Shown here: positions 1 through 7,297 of the stretch, piece after piece
How the letters are laid out: each line of letters starts with the position of its first letter
Position numbering within the stretch: position 1 is the first letter of the stretch
NCBI GenBank assembly: GCA_026401075.1
Contig: JAPLNQ010000140.1
Location: forward strand, 1-37,735
Direction of reading: 5' to 3'
From: Planctomycetia bacterium
GTDB taxonomy: Bacteria > Planctomycetota > Planctomycetia > Pirellulales > UBA1268
Length of the DNA: 37,735 nucleotides
The notes under the pieces: model-generated
What the model saw: the letters and a program-made list of their open reading frames with translations, nothing else
Told to the model about the DNA's origin: nothing
The model's database searches: none
Program-made: the position numbers and the translations under genes

Positions 1-891
1 GCCGACGTGCTCGACATCGCCGGCCTCGAACGGCTCGTCGATCACGTGCTCGCCGGTGGCGTGCACGGTCTCTTCGTGCTCGGCACGACCGGGGAGGGAC
101 CCTCGCTCTCCCACGCGATCCAACGGGACCTCGTGCACCGCGTCGTGCGGCTGGTCGACGGCCGGGTGCCCGTGCTCGTCGGCATCACCGACGCATCGCT
201 GGCCGAAAGCGTGGCGATGGCACATGCCGCCGCGGAGAGCGGCGCTGCCGCCGTCGTGGCCGCGCCGCCATATTACTTCCCCGCCGCGCCGGAGCCTCTC
301 GTCCGCTGGGCAGGCGAACTGGCTGCCCGCGTGCCGCTGCCCCTGCTCCTCTACAACATGCCCGAGATGACGAAGGTTTCGCTCACGGCCGACACCATCC
401 GCCGGTTGACCGACTGCCCGAACATCGTGGGCGTCAAGGACAGCTCCGGCGACATGGCCTTCTTTGCCGAGGTATCGGCAATCGTCCGCGAACTCCGGCC
501 CGACTGGTCGCTCTTCGTCGGCCCGGAGCTGCTCCTGCCGGAGGCCCACGCCCTCGGCGGGCACGGCGGCATTCCGGGCGGCGCGAACCTCTGCCCACGG
601 CTGTTCGTCGATCTCCACGAAGCGCTCCTGACAGGCGACCGCGATCGGGTCGCCGCAGTGCTCGCGCAGGCCAGGCTGCTTGCACAGCTCTACGAGGTGG
701 GCCGCATGCCGGGGCGGATCGTCGTCGGCATCAAGGCGGCCCTCGCCGCCCGCGGCATCTGCGGCCCCGCGGTCGCCAGTTCGTTCGAGCAGTTCGACGA
801 CGGTCAGCACCGCCGCGTCCACGACATCCTCGCCGTCCTGCCCGCCGCGCGCGCGGCTCCCATCGGAAAGGACCTCCGGGCGTCGCGATAG
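1..891 (+). CDS. Dihydrodipicolinate synthase/N-acetylneuraminate lyase family aldolase (5' end outside window)
   Basis: Class I (Schiff-base) aldolase of the DapA/NanA/KDG-aldolase superfamily. The frame is open from the first base, so the N-terminus lies upstream; about 20 residues of a normal family member are missing. Visible motifs are the substrate-carboxylate loop GTTGEG, the LLYNMP segment with the catalytic Tyr, and GVKDSSG with the Schiff-base Lys (about residue 146 of the visible part). The family covers lysine synthesis, sialic acid cleavage and sugar-acid degradation; the sequence alone does not fix the substrate. Because the surrounding genes concern carbohydrates and no other lysine gene is present, a sugar-acid or aldol-cleavage role is more likely than true DapA. 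The last eight codons (GKDLRASR) lie inside an antisense DUF1559 fragment, so the native C-terminus appears to have been replaced. Confidence 0.88.
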   Translation, partial: ADVLDIAGLERLVDHVLAGGVHGLFVLGTTGEGPSLSHAIQRDLVHRVVRLVDGRVPVLVGITDASLAESVAMAHAAAESGAAAVVAAPPYYFPAAPEPLVRWAGELAARVPLPLLLYNMPEMTKVSLTADTIRRLTDCPNIVGVKDSSGDMAFFAEVSAIVRELRPDWSLFVGPELLLPEAHALGGHGGIPGGANLCPRLFVDLHEALLTGDRDRVAAVLAQARLLAQLYEVGRMPGRIVVGIKAALAARGICGPAVASSFEQFDDGQHRRVHDILAVLPAARAAPIGKDLRASR

Positions 892-945
892 TTCTGGAGG
901 CCGATCCCGAGCTGCTTGAGGTTGTTGCTGCACGTGGATTGTCGC
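865..945 (-). pseudogene. DUF1559 gene fragment, antisense to the aldolase 3' end
   Basis: Read on the minus strand, these 81 bases encode RQSTCSNNLKQLGIGLQNYR and a few further residues up to FP, the conserved segment just after the prepilin helix of DUF1559 proteins. Comparison by eye with bases 2053-2133 of the complete DUF1559 gene gives about 76 of 81 identical bases, in inverted orientation. No prepilin leader precedes it and no C-terminal domain follows, so it is a relic or a small inverted duplication. It covers the stop codon of the aldolase gene. Confidence 0.8.
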
Positions 946-1096
946 GTGAGAGCGGCATGGGCAAGAGCCGCAAAAACTGCGTCCCTCGCACGGAAAACCT
1001 GAATGCGGGAAGCCGCGCTGGGCACTACTATTGCGTGTCAGCCGGCCTCGAACGAAAAACCCTCCCGGCTGTATCAGGAGACCGAATCGGAAATCC

Positions 1097-1681
1097 ATGG
1101 CGCGTGAAATAATCCAAAAAGTGCTGATCGTGGTGGGCGACGCCGCCGAGACCGTCGACACGCTCTATCCGTATTACCGGCTCCAGGAGGCGGGATTTGC
1201 GCCGGTCGTGATCGCGCCCGAGCGGCGGACATACCAGATGGTGCTCCACGAGGTGCGGCCCGGCTGGACGATCACGAAGGAATGGGAGGGCTATCAGATC
1301 AACGCCGATCTCGCCTTCGCCGACGTACGGCCCGACGACTATCTGGGCATCTTCTATAGCGGCGGTCGGGCGCCCGAGTACATCCGCTACGACGAGGATC
1401 TCGTGAGGATCACGCGTCATTTCTTCAGCGAGAACAAGCCGGTGGCCAGCGTCTGCCACGGAGTCGAGATTCCGGCCTACGCCGACTGTGTGCGGGGCCG
1501 GAAGATGGCCACCGTGCCGAAATGCCGGTTTGACCTCGAGGTGGCCGGCGGCATCTTCGTCGACAGTGCGTGCGTGGTGGATGAAAACCTCGTGAGCGGC
1601 CGCACGTATCGCGACAGCGGCCACTTCGTCGGCCCGTGGATCCGGCTGCTCGAGGAAGCGGCGGCGCGGGACGTCGCGTAG
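1097..1681 (+). CDS. DJ-1/PfpI family protein
   Basis: A 194-residue single-domain protein of the DJ-1/PfpI (class I glutamine amidotransferase-like) superfamily. Members include glyoxalases, deglycase-like proteins, putative proteases and chaperones; the exact activity cannot be read here. The nucleophile elbow SVCHGVE places Cys at 120 and His at 121, and YSGGRAPEYIRYDEDL near residues 88-102 is typical of the PfpI branch. The N-terminus KVLIVVGDAAETVDTLYPYY matches the first beta strand and acidic loop of the fold. The ATG at 1097 is preferred over the in-frame start at 1031 because homologous sequence begins there and AGGAG lies about 15 bases upstream. It stands alone between the aldolase and a DUF1559 gene. 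Cytoplasmic: no signal peptide. Confidence 0.85.
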   Translation: MAREIIQKVLIVVGDAAETVDTLYPYYRLQEAGFAPVVIAPERRTYQMVLHEVRPGWTITKEWEGYQINADLAFADVRPDDYLGIFYSGGRAPEYIRYDEDLVRITRHFFSENKPVASVCHGVEIPAYADCVRGRKMATVPKCRFDLEVAGGIFVDSACVVDENLVSGRTYRDSGHFVGPWIRLLEEAAARDVA

Positions 1682-1917
1682 CAGGCCGCCGCTCACCAGC
1701 CCGGAGGCCGCGGCTGTTGCTGTCGGGCCACAAGTTCGACCCGGCCGGGATGCTCACCGTCGGTGCCGAGGACGAGGAAACGGGCTTACCAAATTGGACA
1801 AGCCGCATACCGCCTAGAGCATGGTGGCGATACGTGTGTCGGCCTAGCATGGATCGTTGGAAGAGGGAATTGCCGCAGCATCATTACCGGCGTGCACTCT
1901 GACGAGTAGGAAGAGAC

Positions 1918-2970
1918 ATGCAGAGGCGACACGAAGCAATGAGATCGGAACGCCGTCGCGGGTTCACGCTCGTCGAACTTCTGGTCGTGATCGCGATCAT
2001 CGGCACGCTCGTCGGCCTGCTGCTTCCGGCGGTGCAGGCCGCCCGTGAGGCGTCGCGACAATCCACGTGCAGCAACAACCTCAAGCAGCTCGGGGTCGGC
2101 CTCCAGAACTATCACGACGCCCGGAGGGAGTTTCCCTGCCAGGCGTATTACCCGAATACTGCGGGCACCGGCTGGGGCCAGACGTGGTCCAATCAATGCT
2201 TCACGTGGCCCGTCGCGCTCCTGCCTTACATCGAGCAGCAGGATGTAGCCGCTCTGCTGCCGGGCGGCTCCCAGTTTTTCTATCCGGGGCGTTCGGGAAC
2301 GGACTCTCGCAAGACTGCGAGCCTGGCGGCGGTCACGAAGCCGATTCCGACACTTCTCTGTCCCACCATGGGATCGTTGCCCGGTGGCGACGGCTTTCTC
2401 CGGCCCGGCAACGATCGGACGAACTGGTGGTGGGATACGGGCACCGCGGGATCCAATTGTGGCAGCACCTGCTACGTGGGGGCCGCCGGCACCAATGACA
2501 ATGACGTGGGAATGAACAACGGACTGTTTCCTGTGATGTTTGCGGTCACCGACGCGGGTAGCCCTTACCCGCCTCCGGCGAGCATCCGCCGCAAGCTCTC
2601 CCAGATCACCGATGGCACGATGCACACACTCGCCTTTGGCGAACGGCCGCCGTATTGGGGTCAATTCCAGTCATGGGGAAACCAGACATGCGTCACGGCG
2701 GCCACGAACAACACCTACCCGATCCTTACGCAATCGCTCTTGAACACGCTCGCCGACCCGACGAATCCGGTGACTCCGGTGACATGGCTCGACGGATCCG
2801 GCAACAACCGGTCGTACGCACGCTGGGGCAGTTTCGGGACGTTGCATCCCGGCGTGGCGGGCTTCTGCTTCATCGACGGCAGCGTCAGGTTTCTCAGGGA
2901 CAATATCACCGACACGACGATGGATCGGATGATGACGATCAGCGGCGGCATTTCAGTGGGTGATTACTAA
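1918..2970 (+). CDS. DUF1559 domain protein with prepilin-type N-terminus
   Basis: A 350-residue protein of the large planctomycete DUF1559 (SBP_bac_10) family. The type IV prepilin-like leader RRRG/FTLVELLVVIAII has the processing site after Gly and the conserved Glu five residues into the mature helix; the helix continues into LLLPAVQAAREASRQ. Then comes the family signature CSNNLKQLGVGLQNYHDA. The C-terminal pseudopilin-like box is HPGVAGFCFIDGSVRFL. It is presumably anchored in or exported across the inner membrane; function is unknown. ATG 1918 is chosen because AGGAAG ends four bases upstream; the ATG at 1939 (MRSERRRG) is the alternative. Its stop overlaps the next start by one base, indicating co-translation with the lipoprotein. 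The 220 bases upstream hold no gene I recognise. Confidence 0.92.
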   Translation: MQRRHEAMRSERRRGFTLVELLVVIAIIGTLVGLLLPAVQAAREASRQSTCSNNLKQLGVGLQNYHDARREFPCQAYYPNTAGTGWGQTWSNQCFTWPVALLPYIEQQDVAALLPGGSQFFYPGRSGTDSRKTASLAAVTKPIPTLLCPTMGSLPGGDGFLRPGNDRTNWWWDTGTAGSNCGSTCYVGAAGTNDNDVGMNNGLFPVMFAVTDAGSPYPPPASIRRKLSQITDGTMHTLAFGERPPYWGQFQSWGNQTCVTAATNNTYPILTQSLLNTLADPTNPVTPVTWLDGSGNNRSYARWGSFGTLHPGVAGFCFIDGSVRFLRDNITDTTMDRMMTISGGISVGDY

Positions 2971-3416
2971 TGCGGTCCGGCCGGCTCACCCCGCGGATCC
3001 TCGGATCGGCGATCGTGATGCTCGTGGCGTATGCCGCCGGCTGCGGCTCGAGCGGCGGCCGCTATCCCGTGGATGGCCGGCTGACGCTCGGGTCGGAGCC
3101 GATTCCCAACACCGTCGTCTCCTTCCTGCCGCGGGACGGGGGAACGCCCGGCGTCGCGACGACCGACCGCGACGGCCGGTTCGTGGTGTCGACGCGTGAA
3201 AAACGCGGCCTCGCGCCGGGCGTGTACGACGTCGTGGTCGAGATCATTCCTCCGCAAAGCTCTCCTGACCCTGACGTCGAAGGGCCCGGGCAGCAGCCGA
3301 GTCCGCCGCCCAGGCCTACCGTTCCCAAGCGATACGGCAGCCCGGAGACCTCCCGCCTCTCGATCGAGGTGCAGCGGCAGCCAAACACCGTGTCGCTCGA
3401 TCTCGAGAACCGCTGA
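2970..3416 (+). CDS. Small lipoprotein with carboxypeptidase-regulatory-like (transthyretin-like) fold
   Basis: A 148-residue protein. The signal sequence ends in a lipobox AYAAGC (Cys at about residue 25), so it is probably a lipoprotein. The mature part, YPVDGRLTLGSEPIPNTVVS followed by GVATTDRDGRFVVST and APGVYDVVVE, matches the Ig-like carboxypeptidase-regulatory or transthyretin-like domain that often follows DUF1559 genes in planctomycetes. A Pro-rich segment (PGQQPSPPPRP) precedes the final strand. It starts on the last base of the DUF1559 stop codon (TAATG), so the pair is translationally coupled. Function unknown; likely an envelope protein acting with its DUF1559 partner (inference from recurrence of the pair). 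Confidence 0.82.
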   Translation: MRSGRLTPRILGSAIVMLVAYAAGCGSSGGRYPVDGRLTLGSEPIPNTVVSFLPRDGGTPGVATTDRDGRFVVSTREKRGLAPGVYDVVVEIIPPQSSPDPDVEGPGQQPSPPPRPTVPKRYGSPETSRLSIEVQRQPNTVSLDLENR

Positions 3417-3458
3417 CGGCATCCTCGGGCTTGGCTTCCATGCATGATACGGAGGCAA

Positions 3459-4690
3459 TCACGGTCCCAGGCTACCGATCGGGATCACCGCCACACCGTC
3501 GGGACGGACGTACCCGAAGCCATTTCCGGTGATGACGGCAAGCACGGCAGGAGCGCCACACTTCTTCGTGTCGATGCGGTCGGCGAATCGTCGCAGCGTC
3601 GCGCTCGCCTCGTCGATCGCGGCCTGACCAAGCTTGACCTCGAAGGCGGCCCACCGACCGTCCTGAGCCTCCACGATCGCATCGACTTCGAGCCCCGTGT
3701 TGTCGCGGTAATGAAATACTTCGGCGTCGGCGGCCTGGGCATACACCCGCAGGTCCCGCACCACGAGCGACTCGAACAAAAAGCCGAACCACTCCATGTC
3801 GGACAGCAGCCGTTCAGGCGAAGCCCGCAGGCTCGCCACGGCGAGGGAAGGATCGACGAAGCGACGTTTGGGCCCCTGTCTGAGCCGCGATCGCGACCGC
3901 AGGTGCGGCGCCCAGGCGGGCTGATTTTCCACGACCATGAGCCGCTCGAGAGCATCGAGGTAGCCGCGGACCGTGTCGTCGCCGATCGCCGCATCCCCGG
4001 AACCGGTGTCAGCTGAGATCGTGGCGACGGTCGCGGAGGTCGACTCGTTGCGGGCCAAAGATCGAAGCAACCGACCGATCCTGGCCGGATCCCGTCGCAC
4101 GCCGTCAATCCGGCTGATATCGACGCGGCGAATTTCGTCGATGTAGCCGCGGACCGCCGCGAGCGCGGCGGCGGGCGTCTTGCCGAGATTTCCCGGCCAG
4201 CCGCCGACGGCGATCCGTTCGGCGAGCGTGGTGATGGTGAGACCCCGTCGAGCAGCGCCGCGACCGAAATCGAACCGGTGCTGTGCCCGCTCTCGAAGAG
4301 CGACATCGGTCGCATCCGCACCCGAGAGAGCCTGCCGGCACCGGTGTGCCGGGTGATGTCGTCGGCCGGAACCGCGGAGCCGGTCAGGATGAATTGGCCC
4401 GGCTGCCCACGCGCATCCACCGCCCGCCGCACGTGATTCCAGATCGCGGGCACGACCTGCCATTCATCGATGAGCCTGGGCGCTTTCCCGGCGAGGACCA
4501 GGGCCGGCTCGACGTCGGCTGCTCGGCGAGCCTGCTCGTCCACGTCGAGCAAGACGACGCTCGCCGCGAGCGTTTCGGCAGTCGCGGTCTTTCCGCAAGC
4601 CTTCGGCCCTTCGATGACGATGGCCCCGGCCGATGCCAGCCGAAGCCGCAGTTCCGATTCGACGACGCGGTGTTTGTACGAGATCGCCAT
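3459..4690 (-). pseudogene. AAA ATPase with DUF4143 domain, interrupted by a one-base frameshift
   Basis: The gene starts at ATG 4690 (MAISYKHRVV). The first frame encodes an AAA_14 ATPase: Walker A GPKACGKTA, Walker B region VVLLDVDE, then RLIDEWQVVPAIW, FILTGSAVPADD and RVRMRPMSLFESGH. It stays in this frame through VAALLDG and then loses sense. The continuation, GLTITTLAERIAVGGWPG, DTVRGYLDALERLMVVE and the DUF4143 nuclease-like end FHYRDNTGLEVDAIVE...FEVKLGQ, is in another frame down to the stop at 3459. Adding one G to the G4 run (C4 on the plus strand at 4243-4246) joins the two as LLDGGLTITTL. This is either a real null mutation or a homopolymer error. Such ATPases are common, of unclear function and often found near toxin-antitoxin genes, as here. 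Confidence 0.85.
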
Positions 4691-4752
4691 TGTGTCATTC
4701 TTGTGGGCAGACAGGGCGGCTATCAGACCTTGCCAGCCTCTCACAGGACGTC

Positions 4753-4807
4753 TTTTTGCAACGATTCTATCTGGCTTTTTGCAACGTTTCCAGCATGGTT
4801 TTTGCAA
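4753..4807. repeat. Three direct repeats of TTTTTGCAA at exactly 23-bp spacing
   Basis: TTTTTGCAA occurs at 4753-4761, 4776-4784 and 4799-4807, each start 23 bases from the last. The first two copies share a longer stretch, CTTTTTGCAACG. On the ATPase coding strand the motif reads TTGCAAAAA, 63-117 bases upstream of the ATPase start. Two helical turns plus a little between copies suits a protein binding the same face of DNA, so an operator is possible. Confidence 0.7.
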
Positions 4808-4991
4808 TGGCAAATGGCCGCGGTGGCGGCTGGCACCTGTGCATGCTTTTTTCATCATGAAAAAGCTGAGCGGAGTCGCTCCCGACGGTCCCGATGAGGG
4901 CATCGCGGTCGATTCTTCCGAGAAATAACCTCCTTAGAAACTCGCGGGGCTTGCAGCCACCTCGCACGGCGTCCGCATCTTGATGGCACAA

Positions 4992-5007
4992 ATCATGATG
5001 CTATGAT
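4992..5007 (+). promoter_or_regulatory. Candidate VapB operator dyad
   Basis: ATCAT-N6-ATGAT is a perfect inverted repeat ending six bases before the vapB ATG. VapB-type antitoxins usually repress their own operon from such dyads. No clear Shine-Dalgarno sequence lies between it and the start, so the message may be leaderless or weakly initiated. Confidence 0.45.
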
Positions 5008-5013
5008 GCTTTT

Positions 5014-5277
5014 ATGAGGACAACGATCACGCTCGATCCAGACACGGAAGCGCTTCTGCGCCGCGAGATGGCCCGCACCCACGTGAATTTCAAGCGAGCG
5101 GTCAACGACGCCATTCGCCGCGGGCTCGCCGGAGGCCGTTCGGCAGCACGCGACGTCGTAAAGGTGCTGCCCTTCGAGTCGGACTACCAGCCCGGCATCG
5201 ACCGGCTGCGACTCCAGCAATTGGCCGATGATCTCGAACTCGATGCCGCCGCAGCCCGCGCGAATCGGCGTTCATGA
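5014..5277 (+). CDS. VapB-type ribbon-helix-helix antitoxin
   Basis: An 87-residue protein. Its N-terminus RTTITLDPDTEALLRREM is the beta strand and first helix of a ribbon-helix-helix DNA-binding fold, followed by a second helix (FKRAVNDAIRRGL). The C-terminal part (VLPFESDYQPGIDRLRLQQL) is the flexible toxin-neutralising tail. It overlaps the start of the PIN toxin gene by four bases (ATGA), the standard antitoxin-first arrangement. It should bind and inhibit VapC and repress the operon with it; a dyad just upstream fits that. Antitoxin symbols are loosely used in this family, so none is assigned. Confidence 0.85.
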   Translation: MRTTITLDPDTEALLRREMARTHVNFKRAVNDAIRRGLAGGRSAARDVVKVLPFESDYQPGIDRLRLQQLADDLELDAAAARANRRS

Positions 5278-5705
5278 TCATTCCCGATGCCAACCTGATC
5301 ATCTACGCCCACAATCAGTCCGACCCGGACCACGCGGCCGCCCTTGCCTGGTGGAAATCGCTGCTCGCCGGTGACGTCGACGTCGGCATCCCGATCGTCG
5401 TCGTCCTGGCGTTTCTCAGGCTGACGACCTCGCCGCGCATCCTGTCAAAGCCTCTCTCGGTCGAGGAAAGTGCCCGCAGGGTCGAGACCTGGTTCGATGG
5501 GAGCCGCGTCAGACTGATCTCGCCGGGGCAGGGCCATGTCGCCTCACTGCTGGCCAGCCTCCGGTCTGTCGGCGTGGGCGGTTCGCTCACAACCGACGCC
5601 CACATCGCTGCGCTGGCGATCGAGTACCAGGCCGAGGTTCACACCTCCGACCTCGATTTTGGCCGGTTCCCGGGCGTACGCTGGAAGAACCCGCTCCGCC
5701 GCTGA
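5274..5705 (+). CDS. vapC: VapC-type PIN domain ribonuclease toxin
   Basis: A 143-residue PIN domain protein, a Mg2+-dependent ribonuclease that in characterised VapC toxins cuts tRNA or rRNA. It begins MIIPDANLIIYAH with the first metal-binding Asp at 5; TTDAHIAALA carries Asp108, and TSDLDFGRFPGVRWKNPL carries Asp126 and Asp128. The middle segment VVVLAFLRLTTSPRI has Ala where many PIN proteins have a conserved Glu (EFLR); from memory AFLRLTT is common in this subfamily, so I do not call it inactive. It overlaps vapB by four bases. Two hairpins follow it, before the convergent regulator gene. Confidence 0.88.
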   Translation: MIIPDANLIIYAHNQSDPDHAAALAWWKSLLAGDVDVGIPIVVVLAFLRLTTSPRILSKPLSVEESARRVETWFDGSRVRLISPGQGHVASLLASLRSVGVGGSLTTDAHIAALAIEYQAEVHTSDLDFGRFPGVRWKNPLRR

Positions 5706-5730
5706 AGCGAACTGGCCCTGAACCCGGATG

Positions 5731-5759
5731 CCGTATGATCGGCAGGGCCGTTCATACGG
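5731..5759. terminator. Strong hairpin after vapC
   Basis: CCGTATGA-T-CGGC, loop AGG, then GCCG-T-TCATACGG: a 13-position stem with a single T-T mismatch, 26 bases after the vapC stop. There is no T-run, so it is not a classical intrinsic terminator. Its position between convergent genes suggests a bidirectional terminator or mRNA 3'-end stabiliser. Confidence 0.6.
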
Positions 5760-5766
5760 CTCATAG

Positions 5767-5835
5767 AAGCCCTGAGCGAGAGCGACGGGATTCCCTGCTT
5801 CATGCTTCCGATCCCGCGGCTCACGCCGGGGGCTT
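5767..5835. repeat. Imperfect long inverted repeat between convergent genes
   Basis: The left arm begins AAGCCCTGAGCGAGAGCG and continues to CGGGAT; the right arm, read on the other strand, begins AAGCCCCCGGCGTGAGCC and also continues to CGGGAT. From memory, arms of this kind (AAGCCC and GCGTGAGC) resemble repeated intergenic palindromes in planctomycete genomes. It may act as a transcription barrier for vapC and the regulator gene. Confidence 0.5.
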
Positions 5836-5909
5836 GTATTGGGATAGCCGGCGTGCCGATAGCGCTGGAATGCAACGCGGTGGGCGACTCGCGATGAGCC
5901 CGGAGCCTG

Positions 5910-7052
5910 CTACGACGAGTGGCGGGCTCGTGTGGTGCGGGCATCGATCCGGCGGGTCGAGGCCCGCTCCACGATGGCCTGGGGAATCAGCACCGTCTTT
6001 TCAGCAGGCTTGTCGCCGACGCAGACTGCCTTGAGCATGGCAAGGGCCTGGCGGGCCGCCTGTTCCACGTTGCCCTGCACGACCGTCAGGGCTGGTTTCG
6101 TGAACTCCGTGAACCGGTTTTGCCCGGCGTGGGCCAGCACGCTCACATCGCCCGGCACCTCGATCCCAACCTCCTCGAGTGCACGGAGCACCGCCAACGC
6201 GCCTGTCCAGTGGAGACAGAACACCGCCGTGGCATCGAACTGGTTGTTGTTTTGGAACAGCCAGCGGCGGAACTTCTCATAGGAACCGACGATCGAATCG
6301 GAGCCGGGCTGCACGGAGCCATCGATCACCAGTCGCGCGGGATTCGGTTCACCCGCCTCCCGCATCGCCTGCTCCCAGCCGTCGAGCCTGTTCTTCATGC
6401 CCTGCAGCTGCGGCTCGCTGAGGAAGGCGGCGATGCGTGCGTGCCCCAGACTCTGCAGATGCCGCGTCGCCATCCATCCGGCCGCACGGTCATCGTCTGC
6501 CACGCACATCATCCCTGCCGCCAACTCCGGTTCCCAGAGCATGACGCTCGGCTTTCCGGTTTCATGCAGGATCTCCTCGAGGCCGCTGGGAATCGACGAC
6601 GGCAGAACCACCACGCCGTCATGGGCCTGCACGGCCCTCGTCAGGATCTCCCTCCAGTGCACCCCCCATTCCTTGCCCCACTCCGAGCCGTAATGCACCG
6701 ATTCCAGCGCACACCGCTGCCGACGTGCCTCGTCGAGCAACGCCTGATTCGTCGTGTTGTAGTCGGGACTGCTCCAGTTCGGGCAGAGCACCAAGACGTT
6801 CAGCACCGCATCGCGGCTACGGACGCGACTCGAGGTCACGAGCCGCTTCTTGCCGGCGGGGCGGGTGATCAGCCCTCGCGTCCGCAACGTCCGCAGCGCA
6901 TGCACGACCGTCCCCTGCGAAACCTTGAACCGCTCCATGAGCTCCGTCACCGGCATGAGCGGCGTGCCGGGAGCCAACTGGCGAATGTCGCGTTCGAGCA
7001 GCTCGGCCACGCGGAGATGCTTTGGGATGGCAGTTCGACGGACTGATGGCAT
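5910..7052 (-). CDS. Transcriptional regulator: GntR-type winged helix fused to LacI-type ligand-binding domain
   Basis: A 380-residue protein from the ATG at 7052 (MPSVRRTAIP); an in-frame ATG at 7133 would add 27 residues that look non-homologous. Residues 11-72 form a GntR-like winged helix (LMPVTELMERFKVSQGTVVH then LRTRGLITRPAGKKR). Residues 84-370 are a periplasmic-binding-protein-like (LacI/GalR) sensor: VLVLCPNWSS, DGVVVLPSSI, ATRHLQSLGHARIAAFLSEP and GIEVPGDVSVLAHAG. This architecture, like AraR, typically binds a sugar or nucleoside and represses nearby genes. It is divergent from the DUF1559-lipoprotein-GH110-like cluster, with palindromes and a strong promoter between, so that cluster is the likely target (inference). 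Confidence 0.85.
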   Translation of the reverse strand: MPSVRRTAIPKHLRVAELLERDIRQLAPGTPLMPVTELMERFKVSQGTVVHALRTLRTRGLITRPAGKKRLVTSSRVRSRDAVLNVLVLCPNWSSPDYNTTNQALLDEARRQRCALESVHYGSEWGKEWGVHWREILTRAVQAHDGVVVLPSSIPSGLEEILHETGKPSVMLWEPELAAGMMCVADDDRAAGWMATRHLQSLGHARIAAFLSEPQLQGMKNRLDGWEQAMREAGEPNPARLVIDGSVQPGSDSIVGSYEKFRRWLFQNNNQFDATAVFCLHWTGALAVLRALEEVGIEVPGDVSVLAHAGQNRFTEFTKPALTVVQGNVEQAARQALAMLKAVCVGDKPAEKTVLIPQAIVERASTRRIDARTTRARHSS

Positions 7053-7113
7053 GCGATACTCGAGCCGTGGTGAGGCGGGAGGGGTGGGTGGCAGAGAATA
7101 GCCGACGCCATCG

Positions 7114-7142
7114 TCGAAAGCTTTCGAAATCATGTCAACATG
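7114..7142. promoter_or_regulatory. Two palindromes upstream of the GntR/LacI regulator
   Basis: TCGAAAGCTTTCGA (7114-7127) is a perfect 14-bp palindrome and CATGTCAACATG (7131-7142) has perfect 5-bp arms around CA. A partial copy of the same elements (ATGTTGACA and AAGCTTTC) recurs at 7259-7282, just downstream of the divergent promoter. Such sites suit dimeric winged-helix regulators and may be the operators for the divergent pair. Confidence 0.5.
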
Positions 7143-7202
7143 AACGATGGATGGAGGCTGTTATTCGAAGGAAAATTGTTTTCCTTAAGGCTGTGCTTTT
7201 CA

Positions 7203-7231
7203 TTGACATGGTCTGTTCATAGCCCTATGAT
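7203..7231 (+). promoter_or_regulatory. Near-consensus sigma-70 promoter for the DUF1559/GH110-like cluster
   Basis: The -35 box is TTGACA (7203-7208) and the -10 box is TATGAT (7226-7231), separated by exactly 17 bases. The -35 is perfect and the -10 matches five of six positions. Transcription would start near 7238, about 60 bases before the DUF1559 ATG. The downstream ATGTTGACACGAAC (from 7259) would sit near +22, where a bound repressor could block elongation. Confidence 0.75.
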
Positions 7232-7297
7232 TGAAGTTTTCGGACTCGCGTTCTTGAATATGTTGACACGAACAAGCTTTCAGGTGGGGGGTTTTCT

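Larger units (their letters stand above)
4691..5013. other. Intergenic region between the DUF4143 ATPase and vapBC
   Basis: 323 bases with no convincing gene; both flanking genes are transcribed away from it. It holds the three-copy TTTTTGCAA repeat near the ATPase start and a short dyad next to the vapB start. Short open frames cross it but resemble no known family. Confidence 0.6.

Noticed and set aside
5274-5705. VapC judged inactive because Ala46 replaces the usual Glu
   Set aside because: The AFLRLTT form is, to my knowledge, normal in this PIN subfamily, and the other acidic residues are present.
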